Part shown: one piece after another, positions 25,255 to 37,066 of the stretch
Layout of the letters: each line of letters begins with the position of its first letter
Position numbering within the stretch: position 1 is the stretch's first letter
From: Megamerina dolium
Taxonomy: Eukaryota; Arthropoda; Insecta; Diptera; Megamerinidae
Assembly (NCBI GenBank): GCA_963854835.1
Contig: OY978525.1
Span: forward strand, 7,316,001 to 7,380,000
DNA length: 64,000 bases
Reading direction: 5' to 3'
Made by a program: the position numbers and the translations under genes
Notes under the pieces: generated by a model
Database searches by the model: none
The model's input: the letters and a program-made list of their open reading frames with translations, nothing else
Told to the model about the DNA's origin: nothing

Positions 25255-27000
25255 GGTGTATTATATAACTCTCATATCGACTATAGAGGGCTAAAATGTA
25301 TGACTGTATGATAGCTTAATGTTATTGCATACTTTTAGGATTAATAATTATATAGCAATCTTCCCTAAAGCGGTCAAATGTATGACGGACTCCCATGAAT
25401 TTTTGCAACGTAAGATTTTTTCTTAAAGTATGATACTTAATCCCTATCTCCATTTTCTATAGGCATTTTCATAAAAAATCGACTGTTTTTAATATAAAAT
25501 TTGGTTCCACTAAAAGTCTCCCATTAATTTTCACGCCCCACACGGCTCTCATATCGACTATAGAGGGCTAAAATATATAAACGAGCTATATTAATTTTTA
25601 TTGCTTAAGATTTTCTGGTCCTCCATCTCTTGGAGGGGCTCCCGTAAAAAAGTGACTTTTTTTATATAATTTCCTTCTACCGCTCTTAGAGTGACTCTAG
25701 AGGGGTAAAATGTGTGACTGGCTTCAATTAATTTTTACTATTTAAGATTTTCTGAAAGTACCTAACCCATCTCTCCATCTCTTGGAGGTGCTCCAGTACG
25801 AAAATGACGTTTTTTATAAAATTCCCTTGTACCATTCTTGAAATAACCCCAGAAGGTTAAAATTAATGTCCAGTACCCAATAATTTTTACTATTAAATGT
25901 TTTCTGATTGCACTTAGCCCCACTCTCTATATTTCATCTCTTGGAGGGGCTCCCGTACAAAAGTGACGTTCTTTATATAATTTCCTTACACCACTCCTAG
26001 AGTAACCTTAGAGGGTTAAAATGTATAACCAACCACCACTAATTTTAGATATTTACTAAATGTACTTAACTTCAATCTCCATCTTTTAGAGGAGCTCCCG
26101 TACAAAATTGACGTTTTTCTATACAATTGTCTCCTACCACTTTTATAGTAACCCTGTAGGGGCTAAAATGTTTGACCGTTCCCCATTAATTTTTACATCT
26201 TTAGATGTGCTGATTGTACTTAACCCCTCTCTCCATATCTCAAAGGGGCTCCGGTACGTTCTTTTATATAATTTCCTATTACCACTCTTAGAGTAACCTT
26301 CGAGGGTTATAATGTATAACCAATCAACATGTGATTTTAAGATTTTCTGATTGTACTCAGCCCCTCTTTCCATCTCTTAGACGTGCCCCCGTACAAAATT
26401 AATGTGTTTTTATATAATTTGCTCCCATCACTCTTAGAATAAATTGTATGACTGGCCCTCATAAATTTTTGCTACTTAATCTTTTTCCTATCATACTTAG
26501 CTCCTATCTCCATCTCCTAGAAGGGCTGTAGTACAAAATTGACTTCCTTCAAATACAATTTACTCTGAGAGTAATAATCTCAGAACGATGAAATGTTTGA
26601 CCGACTTCCTTTAATTTTTGCTCTGTTCTCATCTTTTACGGGAGCTTTCGAACCAAACTGACATTTTTTAAATAAAATTTGCTCTCACTTCTCTCAGAGT
26701 GACTCTAAAAGAATAAAATATATGTTCGGCCTCTATTGAATTTTAATATTCAACACTTTTTCTAAATATACTAATCTCTTATTTCTAGACTGTATAGGTG
26801 CTCTCGAACAGAATTCGTAATTTTCGAAATTTAGTTTATTTCAACTGCTCCCATGCGGCCCTTACAGGAGTAAAATAAATGTATGATTACCTTACATTCA
26901 CTTTTAGTACCCATCATTTCTTCTAAACATCCCTACTCCCTATATTTACTCCTTAAGGAGACTGCCCTACAAAATGAACAAGAATACAAGTATCTGAAAA
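25255..27000 (-). repeat. Family B array B4, ten or more units
   Basis: The longest family B array. The CTCCCGTAC-type block recurs at 25639, 25791, 25950, 26095, 26249, 26386, 26526, 26645, 26801 and 26962, spacings mostly 137-161. Each is preceded by CTCCATCTCTTGGAGGGG-like sequence and followed by TTTTTATATAATTTCCT and a CTCTTAGAGTAAC-like block. A 29-base stretch starting CTCTCATATCGACTA is identical at 25269 and 25546, although most units are diverged. Confidence 0.88.
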
Positions 27001-28570
27001 TTATTCACAAAGCGGTTAGGGCTTGGTAGCTATCATATAAATCATTATCATTTAAGATTTTCAATTCGAATATAAAAGCCAATGCACCATGTACCTTGGA
27101 ATTGAGCTCACGTAGTTTGTCAACTATCAATATCTTTAAAAATGTACTGGCATTGCTACATACAAATAGCTTATGATTCTTCTTCTGCTTTTGCTTAACC
27201 ATTTATATAATCCGGCTTAAAATTTATTGCGCATAAATAAAAATAGAAAAGATTTTAATGGATAATCTTTAAATTCGCTCAAAATGCTTTTAATTATACT
27301 CGTCGAAATATTTTTTGTTTTTTAAAGAAATTGTGCATTTTATCGCATACCAAACTTAATTCTATGCAGCCTTAATTATTTTAATTTTATATATATATTT
27401 CATACCGGCAATGTTAGCATATAAATAGCAAGTTTCACTTTCACTTTTGTATACAGACACATTTTCATTACACTCAGAAAGCCAAGAGCGAGATATGGAA
27501 CAACCTTCTCTACAGACTTAAGGCTATATATTATGTAAAAACGTAGGTATGCTGGTATTTATACATTTAATAACCGTAATTTACGTAATGCAGCCATCCA
27601 CTTTAACGTCCACTCATTAATGCTTAAATACGCTAAATAACTTAATATCATCTATAGATATTCAGCAGCAGCCTTCGACAGTGTGGTAGTAAAATACGTA
27701 AACCAAAATAGAACAAAATGTTATTTTGCAAAATAAGCCAAGCCAAACCAAATCATGATAATATACTCTTCATTGGCTGACTCAAAACTTTACAGAAACA
27801 GCGATAATGAAATGGTTTGCTGTAAGCGGGACAAGTTGATTTGATGTGAAAATTGAGGAGACCAACGAACGACAATATCATTTTATTATACTGTATAATC
27901 TTGATGGTAATTTTCAACACTTACATACACAGATATTATGCATTAATGTGTATATTCGTATACACGTGATACTCGTTTGCATTTAACTTCACTACCTACC
28001 TCCCTACCTACCCTATTATCTTATATAATGAGCCGATCTACTTTACTACATCATCGTTTATCCACACAGGATTTCTACCACCTTGATTTGAGCTTTTTAA
28101 TGATAAAATTTCACTTTCATGGTGGCAGCACTGTTTACATACATATCGAAGCATACCTTTATGGTAATGGTAGCCAAAGTAAGCACTAACTCACACCCTT
28201 AAACTGTGTCTACCCATCACAATCCATCTATCCATGAAGAATCCCTTTTCATTTGGCTCATCAACGCAGTTGTCGTCATCTTCATCGTCATCGTCATTGT
28301 CGTTGGCGTCGTCACCATCGTCGCTAGCAACACTTCAATCTTTAACTTTGACGTTACCAGGGTCATACCATTAAGGTGTTTCGTTTCATTTAACTTTAAC
28401 GCTTTTGTCCCCATGTGTACCTTTTCGACTTCATACAAATCGTACTACAAATAAATACAATGTAGGGCGTTGTTATAAATTCGGATACATTGAAATTGTG
28501 TTTACATTTCTAAAATTCAACAAGATAGGGGACTTGTATGAACAATTATATATAATATTGATTAGAATCA
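27001..28570. other. Non-coding stretch
   Basis: No gene recognised. At 28260-28325 there is an imperfect GTC/ATC run that opens long frames on both strands at once. I treat both as artefacts. Confidence 0.45.
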
Positions 28571-28572
28571 CG

Positions 28573-29550
28573 ACCTGAGTGAATTTAGTCATAGCTTTCA
28601 ATCAAACTACCTGTTCGAGCTATAACTGCCTTAGTTATGGAGCGATCAAGCTGAAAATTTGTACACAAGACAATTTTTGCCAACAAAGGCAGAACTGGCT
28701 AAATAGGCTAAATCGGATGCAAGTGACGCCTACCTCCCATACAAAAGTATGTTTCCGTATGTGTTTTTTTACACATTGCGCACGAAAATATAAAGCTAAC
28801 AAGCTGAAGCTTGGTATATGGCAATATATTTACTCACAAATATACCAGTTTTAGAATGAGTGATATTGACTGAAAATTACACATACCTCCCATACAAAAA
28901 TATGTTTTCAAATGTATATTTTCACAATTTTCGTCCAAAAATATATAGGGATTCAACTAAAATTCAGTAGATAGGCTGGCTTATTTAGGGCAATTAACAT
29001 ATTCGAAAATGGGTGTGATCAAATGAAAACCACACCCAACTCCCATACAAAAAAATGTTTCAGAAAGTTTATTTTCACATTTTTCGTATGAAAATTTAAA
29101 GCTATCAATTTGAAACTCGGTGCATATGACTAAATTAGCCAAGGAATATACTGGTGTAATAATGGATGGAATCGAATAAAAACTACGCCTAGCTTCCATA
29201 CAAAAATATGTTTTCAAATGTATATTTCTACATTTTATGCACGACGATGTAAATCAATCAAGCTGAAATTTTGTGCAAATAATTATAATCATGAACTAAT
29301 ATACTTCTAAAAAAATAAAGGGAATCGGATAAGAATCACGTCTACCTCCCATACAAAAGTATGTTTTAGAAAGTAATTTTTCATACTTTCCACATGAAAC
29401 TATGGAGATATATAGCTGAAACTTGGTATATATATTAATATTTGATTTAGTAGTATCTGATGAAATCCACGCCTACCTTTCATACAAAATTATGTCTTGG
29501 AACGTTTGTTTGTAACCTGTGAGTAAAAAAATATGTTTTTTTGAAAGTAT
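28573..29550 (-). repeat. Family A array A5, six units, inverted
   Basis: Complement cores at 28736, 28889, 29042, 29195, 29348 and 29479. Four successive spacings are exactly 153. The left end (28573-28645), read on the minus strand, gives GGCAGTTATAGCTCGAACAGG and then AAATTCACTCAGG, matching the end of A2 (CCACTCAGG). Confidence 0.92.
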
Positions 29551-31400
29551 TTATTAAATAAATTTCATCATAAGAACCTACTGAGTTCATATGAAATTCC
29601 ATCACTGTACTTGGCTGCCTTTATCACTTCCCCAATCTCGCGATACTTCTACATTGACCCACTGACGCACCAATAATTTCCGTCAACACACCATAGACTT
29701 TATCTTTTGGGAATCAATGTATTTTTTTTTTTTGCTTTCGCTCACTGTCGAAATATTTTTGTACTTTTGTTTTTATTCTTATTATTTTATTTTATTTTTT
29801 GTTTTCTGCTATTACACGAACACCTGAATATTGCTGGTTATTGTCGATATTGCCGGTTGCTAGTTTGACCTACCAAACACGTACATAAGTATTTTCTTCA
29901 ATGATGCTGAAGTTCTTCTATGTAAAGTCATTGAGTGATACGCAGAGAATTTAGTTAGCATAAAGAAAGAGAGAAAGAGAGAGAGACAGAAGGTAGTAAT
30001 ACGATTTGCTTCGTTGGGTTATGATGTTTCTGTCAGCAGCCATCATTAACCTTTCATGAGTGGGATGTTGAAAAGAAAAAAAATCTAGAAAGTTGAAAAC
30101 AAAGAAAAAAAAAACAAAAATCATGGAGTGAAAGAATACACGTGGAAAAGAGTACATATACAAGATAAGAATGTGGGGTTTTTTTTCTAACAGAAATTAA
30201 AAGATCCTTGAAACAGGTTCGAGGTGACGATACAAAGAGAAGGGAAGTAAATTACCCTCTTTGTTTAAACAAGGTAATATTGGTGTTTATAAAAAATACA
30301 CAAGTTTTGTATTTTGCTCTATCACACAATCTTGTTCATTCTTCGAACGGAAGCATTCTAGCACTTTAACTTCCAGTTTTGTCTTTAAAGTGTTTTTTTT
30401 TTTTTTGCATCATTTTCTTTATACATACAAGTATTGACTTTTTAACAACGCACAAAGAGGATGCTCTTTTAAATACATTTTTTCGCATTTTCTTACTAGT
30501 TCACTTTCAATTCCGTTTCACTCAGTCTCTCAATCCTACGTACATTTTGGTGTGTAGTCTTTATCTTATAACTTTTATGACTTCATCTTGTTTGTACGTT
30601 TTTTGTTTGTTAATATTGTTGAGTTTACAGTTACAGCATTTAAATTTCTTTCTCGTTTCCATATATTTTTATTGTTTTCCATTGCATTGTGTTTGTTGTG
30701 CTTGTGGAACCGAAGTATTTATGATTCACGAATACTTCACTGTTATTTTATGGAGTATAAATTTAGGCGCTAGTATGTTTTATTTTTTATTGTATTTTAC
30801 ATTTATTCAAAACAACAATAAATTTAAATATGCTTGTTTTTTAAGTGGATTTTATGTAGCTGCTTTATTTATTTTCTCCCCATTTTTTTTTTTTTTTTTT
30901 TTTTGTGTAGGTACTTTATTTCAAATACCTTTTATTTTATATGATTTTCTTTGAAATGCCATATATTCATAAGAACTTGAAGGTAGAGTTATTTTCAAGT
31001 ATATATTTCAATCATTCTAAAAAAAAAAAAACCTTTTTTCTATAGTAGGTAATATATTTAGGAATAAATTTGTGATAAGAAAATTATATGGTTTTTAAGC
31101 TATTTAACAATTTTTTATTAACAATATTTTATGCTGATTATTCAATAGACTTCATTGTTGTCGATATTTTATTATGAGATAAGCATTCCTATACGAATCC
31201 GTGATTAATTTAGCTCGGTCACATTGAAATTCATCCCTAAAATCGAGACGTCATTAAAACACACAGAATCATCCCCAATGGGATCAAATGGAAGATCAAT
31301 CGTTTTCGTTAAATTGCAGGAATATAAAATTCGTAGAGAAGACATCTATTGCGAAGAGTTTCAGTATTTTTTGGTGGAATCATAGGGGAAGAAGAAATTA
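29551..31400. other. T-rich non-coding stretch
   Basis: From 30370 to 30960 the plus strand is very rich in T with little A, which suppresses stop codons and gives a 191-codon frame (30379-30954) made mostly of Phe, Leu, Ser and Cys. I do not believe it is a gene. Poly-T runs at 30393-30406 and 30886-30904. Confidence 0.5.
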
Positions 31401-32167
31401 TCAGGGGTCGGCCAGACATTTCACCGATCTAACGCCGATTTAATTATGAGCTGAGCAATTATATAGCTGTCAGTCGATGTTCAGATCTTTTTACATGCGT
31501 TTTGGAGGGAATAAGAATTGGATACGAATTACAGATAGGAAATTCTGAGGTGTAAAAATTATTGTCGATCGTATAATTGAATCCCATAATGCCACTCTGG
31601 AAGCGATGGTACTGAAATTTATGAAAACGCCAATATTATTATAATGAGCCCATCTAAAAAAAACAAATAATTGTGGTAAAAAATTGTTTGGCTCTGGGGA
31701 CGATGTCTAAGAAATTATAGGGCCATTTGTGGATTACCATAAGTTTTTAAGCATATTTTTTAGGGGAGTATCCCTATGGAGTAAAGAAGGATAGTAAATA
31801 TATTCACAAAAACTTGGAGTATTAAAAATTAATTTGAGTTCGTCATATATATTGCTTCTGTAGCGAAACTGTGGGAGAGATTGTAGCGAAATTTTCAAAA
31901 ACGCCAATTTTGTATGTGAGCCCCACTGAAAGTTAGAGAAACGGGATAAGTATGTTCGGAAAAAATGTTAGGGAAAATATTTGAATGGGGTCAGTCATAC
32001 ATGTCACCGCTCTTAGATTGATTTCTGGGCAATTCTGGAGGTATTTGTCAATTTTCAGATACAATTGTGTACATTTTGTAGGGAAGCCTCACCAAGAAGT
32101 ACACAAAAAAAGTAAATTTGTTCAGAAAATAAGTTCAGTAGTAAAATTTATGAGTAGCCCGGTCATA
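31400..32167 (+). repeat. Family B array B5, left part
   Basis: Units show GGTCGGCCAGACATTTCACC, then TTTTGTATGTGAGCCCCACTG (near 31909) and TTTTGTAGGGAAGCCTC (near 32076), then TATGTTCGGAAAAAATGTTAG. Interrupted at 32166 by the mariner element and continued at 33502. Confidence 0.8.
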
Positions 32168-33501
32168 AAGGGTTATCCATTTCGCGGTTTCAAAAGTATA
32201 GGGCTAGAATTCGACATCTGTCAAACTAAGTTGTTAAAACAATTTCTTTCTTTTTCAGTTCAAAGTCTGACATTTGCGAAAATGGATCGCTTAACTATCG
32301 CACAACGCATTAAAATTGTAAAAACCTACTACAAAAATGGTGATTCTGCCACAGCCACATATCGTGCTTTAAGAGGAGATTATGGTTTACATAATCGTCC
32401 AACTACGCAAGCAATTGGCAAAATTGTGAAGAAATATGAAGAGACTGGATCGGTTACAGATATTGTAAGGCCTGTGTATCATCGTTTCGCTCGTACCATC
32501 GAAAATATCGCTGCTGTAAGTGAAAGTGTTGCCGAAGACCCGAATGTGTCGATTCCTCGTCGTTCTCAGGAATTAGGACTGTCTTACGGCACATTATGGC
32601 GTATTTTGCATTTGGTCCTCACACCTACATCCATATAAAATCCAGCTCACACAACAACTGAAGCCAGCTGACCATTCACAACGTCGTAGATACGTCGAAT
32701 GGGTGCTTGAACAACAGGCGATTTTTCGAACAAAATTTTCTTCAGCGACGAAGCACATTTCTCACTCGGTGGGTATGTTAACAAACAAAATTGTCGTATT
32801 TGGGGTTCTGAGAATCCTCAAGTAATTGAAGAGAGGCCACTACATCCACAAAAAGTCACTGCTTGGTGCGCTCTTTGGTCCGGAGGTGTGATTGGACCTT
32901 ACTTCTTCGAAAACGACGATGAAACGACTGTCACCGTCAATTCGGAGCGTTATGGTCATATGATAACCGACTTTTTTTTGCCTGCTATTGAATAATACGA
33001 CTTAGAGAATATGTGGTTTCAACAAGACGGTGCCACATGCCACACAACTCGAGCGAATATGGCTTTATTGCAAGAGAAATTTTCTGGCCGCGTAATTTCT
33101 CGTCGTGGCGATATCAAGTGGCCACCAAGATCATGCGATTTGACACCGCTTGACTTTATTTGTGGGGCTACGCGAAAGACCGTGTTTATGCAGATAAACC
33201 TTTAACTCTTGAGCACCTAAAAACCAACATTCGTCACGTTATGGCTGACATACCGCCCAATATATGTCAAAAAGTGGTCGAAAATTACCTCAAAAGAATC
33301 GATTACTTACTTACTTACTTACTCATTTTTCGAGGAATCGATGCTTGCAACAATTCGCGTGGTGGTCATTTAAATGATGTAGTATTTCACACATAATGTC
33401 AACGTTCAAACTTTATAATAAAAAAGAAATATCATGATAAAAAATATTTTATATGTGTTTTATTTACATTTTCTTTTGAAACCGCAAAATGGATAACCCT
33501 T
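32168..33501 (+). mobile_element. rosa-like mariner element with intact ends (DD41D type)
   Basis: A 1,334-bp element. Both ends carry a 29-bp inverted repeat, 32168-32196 and 33473-33501, beginning AAGGGTTATCCATTT on the left and differing at one position. TA flanks it on both sides (32166-32167 and 33502-33503), the target preference of this superfamily. Removing the element and one TA rejoins a family B unit. Inside is one broken transposase gene. With ends intact, it could in principle be moved by a transposase supplied from elsewhere, which is inference. Confidence 0.9.
32282..33396 (+). pseudogene. Transposase of rosa-like (DD41D) mariner, inactivated
   Basis: Start chosen at ATG 32282 (MDRLTIAQRIKIVKTYYKNG), right after the left inverted repeat. 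A helix-turn-helix N-terminal half is followed by the catalytic domain. The first acidic motif is FFSDEAHF (near 32743), the second FQQDGATCHT (near 33020) and the third CDLTPLDF (near 33140). I count 41 residues between the second and third aspartates, the DD41D spacing described for rosa elements of tephritid flies. Damage: a frameshift near 32615, a one-base loss near 32720, a TAA at 32993-32995, and a one-base loss near 33163. There is also a 39-base in-frame insertion at about 33304-33342 bounded by GAATCGAT. The C-terminus DACNNSRGGHLNDVVFHT ends at 33396. Confidence 0.88.
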
Positions 33502-33635
33502 TATATTTAGTCTTTGTAGCGGCACTTTGGGAGTCATTGGAGTGAATTTAAAGAAATCACCAATTTTGTAGGAGAGTTTCTCCCCTATAAGGAGTCGAGA
33601 TATGAGCGATTATGGGTGCTTTACTGGCTATATAC
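33502..33635 (+). repeat. Family B array B5, right part
   Basis: Continues the unit interrupted by the mariner: CTTTGTAGCGGCACTTTGGG, then CCAATTTTGTAGGAGAG and CTCCCCTATAAGGAGTCG, then fades out. Confidence 0.7.
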
Positions 33636-34050
33636 AGCTTTGGAACCATAATGTGTATAATTCATCTGCCACTCCTACCTTTCAAATACCTGTTACAGTT
33701 TATGTGTAACAAGTTTTTCAATATTTTGACGCTTTAAAGGAAGAATGGATCGACGTCAGCCAGAAGATTATGCAATGAATGCTTGGGGATCTTGCAAAAA
33801 TAATACACCATACAATCATGAGCAGTTTGAGCAGTGACTAGAGCAGTAAAAATAGTGGAAACACTTTTTCACTCGTTGGCTTCAAGAAATAGAAAATCGA
33901 AATTTTTCCGCAAAAGATTAAATACTGCAAAATCTTGAAAAATTATAAATATGTAATATACAACAAAATATAGAATGATTGCCAAGTCATTAATAAATCT
34001 GAACTATAAATATGAAATATTGTATTTTGAGCTGCAATAAATGGCTGCAT
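33636..34050. other. Short non-coding stretch
   Basis: No gene supported. A 12-residue frame at 33736 reading ALKEEWIDVSQK faintly recalls the C-terminal part of Tc1-like transposases but is too short to call. Confidence 0.4.
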
Positions 34051-34053
34051 GAA

Positions 34054-34412
34054 ATAATGTCGTATGCGTTAATATCGAAAAACAAAAATGTTTGCAATAA
34101 TGTCGAAAATTTTGTGGACATTATTTTCTGACATTATTAAAAAAAGGTTTTTCAACAATGTCAAAAATGTGCATGAAATTAGATTTTCGGTATTATTGCA
34201 AAAAATTTTGTAATAATTTCGAAATAAAAAATATATGAATTTACATTTTCGACATTATTGCAACAAAAATTTGCAATTATGTCGAAAGGAAATTTTGTCA
34301 GAATTACAATGCCGACATTATTGCAAGCATTTTTGAAATAATGTCGTAAAAAATGTTTCCATATTAATAATATTTCGACATTATTTCCAAAAATAATTCG
34401 ACATTAATTGAG
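34054..34412. repeat. Array of imperfect palindromes
   Basis: GCAATAATGTCG and its complement CGACATTATTGC alternate across the region. Three hairpin-forming units lie at about 34186-34223, 34248-34287 and 34313-34346, each two arms around a centre of 4-8 bases, starting 62-65 bases apart. Partial or degenerate arms flank them (34093-34128, 34375-34412). There is no coding content and no similarity to families A-D. Confidence 0.75.
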
Positions 34413-36400
34413 TACACCCAATAAATTATATGCTCAAGCCAAACACTCAAATTAACATTAGTAAAAACGAATATCCACAAAAAAAAAAGAATTGATTAAT
34501 TTTTTTAATCTACATATTCATTTTTTATTTCTCACTTACATACTTTTTATCACATTTTCATTTAAAGTACATAAGTAGTCGTCTCTCCCCAACACCCAAC
34601 TACTACTACTACTACTACTACATTCTTTTACCTCTCGCATAAGTTAAGTTCAAATAAAATAGAAATTATATATCACTTTGTTATATTCCACTTAATTTAT
34701 TTTCACTTTCCGCATTCACTTCATCAACCATTTGCCAGCAACATGAAAAAAAATATGTGCAAAGAAACTAACAAAATATTATAGTAAAAATAGAAGAAGA
34801 AGATGAAAAATTACAAAACGAAAAGAACATAAAAGAAATTCCACAAACCGGAATTATATGGAACAAAATGAAAAGTAAAAATATTGTATCTGTTTCCACT
34901 TTACCTTTGCTACGCTATGTGTGGGAGTATGTACTCATATATATATATGAGTGGCCTTAGGCACGATAAATACCGACAATACTGTTTTATATTGTACATA
35001 TGTATTTATATAGTGGGTATGTACAATATCTGTGTATGTGTGTGTGTGAGTATGATAGTACTCGTTACAATATGTACAATCATTTCCGGCCAAAAAGGTG
35101 CAATGCTATTTGAAGATACAAAAATAAATACAGCAAGTTGGAGTAAGAATGAAAAAGAGAGACAATGGGGGCAAGCAAGTGTAGCTGACCAGAAAAAAAA
35201 GTAGTTTAACCGTACTTTCTAAACGGAAGCTCACAACTTAGCTTGACTTTTTGAGTTCAGTCTTTTTTATTAGTATTTCTTTTTATTTTTTTTTTAAGCG
35301 TGTTCTTTTATTTCCTTTCGATTTTTTTTTTTTTTTTTTTTTTTTTGTATAAAAATTTTCCACTTATTTCACCACCATTCTTCTAATAAAGGAGTTTTTC
35401 GTATGGCACAGTATTAATACTCAGGTGTACAATTTAGTATGTGGAAAATTTTTATTTTGGCTGCTTCAGCAACCGAATGTAGTATGAAGAGGAAACAACT
35501 GAAAGAAGAATGGAAGGAAGGAAGCATACAGAATACATATGAAGTGGAACAATTCTTTATAGGAAGGTGGTTAAATATGCAACTCAAAAAAAAAAAAAAA
35601 AATCAAATTGGCGAAATGGCAAAGCAGCGTCGAGAGACAACATTGGTCAGTGGCCAATGATGCTTTGCTATTTGGTTGAATGGGTTAAAATTTTAGAAAC
35701 GGAAGTATACATTTTGTGCCCTGTTTTTTTTATTTTTTATATTTTGTTTCTTTTTTTTTTTGTATTTTATTATGTCCGGAACTATGCAAGGAGAATACAA
35801 ATAAAAATGCACACATATTCACCAATGAATATATGAAAATGTATGAATCTATGTAGGAATATATGAGTACGAAAAATTTTACTGATTTCCTTAAAGGAAA
35901 TTTACTAAAAGTTAAGAAGTTGGTCACAGCCTAAATTGTCAGAATTTATGTTATGAATATTTGTATTTTTTTTTTTTTTTTTTTTTTAAGCACCTTGACA
36001 CCCTTTTAGGCCTCAACTCTTTATTTATGAGTTTCTAGGTGAATGTATTGTAATTTATATAAATGTGTGGGGGTTTTGCCAAAATTAGGCCACTTTAATA
36101 TAGTAGGAGCCAATAAATAGCAGTACAAGGCCAAACTGTCCAAAGAGACTGCCTGTGACGTGTCTTTCGCCTTGGAGGAGATAAGAGAAAGTAATCGTTA
36201 TAGTTAGTTTAACTTAGAATGCTGAGACATGTTGAATCTTCTGCAAATAAAATCTCTCAGAATCAGTACCTCTTCTGCTGACTTTTTTTTGGATTATAAT
36301 AAATTTATCAGCTATTTTCGCAAAAATATTGCGTTGGAGTTTAAAATTTTAAATGACACCTCTCGTTGAAAGACGCTATATAGTTTTGCATATGGATTTC
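34413..36400. other. A+T-rich stretch with simple repeats and poly-T runs
   Basis: Contains a CTA run (34600-34621), a TG run near 35038-35048 and poly-T near 35324-35346 and 35969-35987. The open frames at 34884-35204 and 35439-35836 are low-complexity and unsupported. Confidence 0.5.
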
Positions 36401-36407
36401 ATTACAT

Positions 36408-37066
36408 CTATTAGAACAATTAACCGAAGGCAGCAGGCTAGGGATATATTGGATACCGGGACACAAGGGTCCCTGTATACCTGAATAAAGGAGACAGCCT
36501 ATCGAATTGTCAAAGAAGGCATTCATCTCCCCGATACCCCAACGCATAACAGACCAATGCCACTATGCACGACTCACAACAATCTAAACTCAAATATGAT
36601 AAGGAAAGCAGCAGGGAGGTGGAGAAGTATGAACACCTGTAGGGCTATCAAAATAATGCTTTGGTTACATAACAACAACTGCTCCAAGCTGATTCTGTCC
36701 CTTAACAGAGTAGAGTGTAGAACTATGGTTATCGCAATCACGGGACACTGCCTCACGGAATCCCACGTTCATAAGATAGGCCGCATAGAGATCGAAGGAT
36801 GCAGGAGATGCAAAGAGCTAGGTGTAAAAGAGACTCAGGAGCATCTGCTTTTCAGCTGCCTAGCACTCTGTAAAACTCGCTTAAATTGCTTTGGAGCCGG
36901 AGTTCCGCGATATAGCTGAAAAAGTGGCCTTAAGCAAAAGAGCACTCTTAAAATTCGCAATAAAAATCGAAATATTAAGGATCTTTACAGCTCGTTACTA
37001 GGTCTAGACGTTTTGGTATCACCAAGGACCCATATAGGAGTCCTCTTCGCGGAGATCTACCAGTAA
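36408..37066 (+). pseudogene. Non-LTR retrotransposon RNase H end and CCHC C-terminal domain, broken
   Basis: SRLGIYWIPGHKG (near 36440-36472) is the last part of an RNase H domain and is followed, after a frameshift, by a degenerate GNEKADSLS equivalent (VYLNKGDSLS). The C-terminal domain lies in 36557-36890: LILSLNRVECRTMVIAITGH, then CRRC and EHLLFSC, a C-x2-C, H-x4-C arrangement typical of the 3' end of these elements. After another frameshift near 36895 the tail reads RDIAEKVALSKRALLKFAIK and finally GVLFAEIYQ with a stop at 37064-37066. Nothing of the reverse transcriptase remains, so this is a 5'-truncated dead copy. It is clearly a different family from the ones at 13382 and 41393. 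Confidence 0.78.

Noticed and set aside
28206..28454. 82-codon plus frame and 73-codon minus frame over the same DNA
   Set aside because: Produced by imperfect GTC/ATC simple sequence; poly-Val/Ile on one strand and poly-Thr/Met on the other.
30379..30954. 191-codon open frame, the longest in the window, membrane-like in composition
   Set aside because: The strand is T-rich and A-poor over this stretch, which removes stop codons. The product is dominated by Phe, Leu, Ser and Cys and ends in a poly-Phe run from poly-T. No domain, no splice context.
33736..33830. Tc1-like transposase C-terminal scrap (ALKEEWIDVSQK)
   Set aside because: Only about a dozen residues with loose similarity, then a stop; not enough to support a call.
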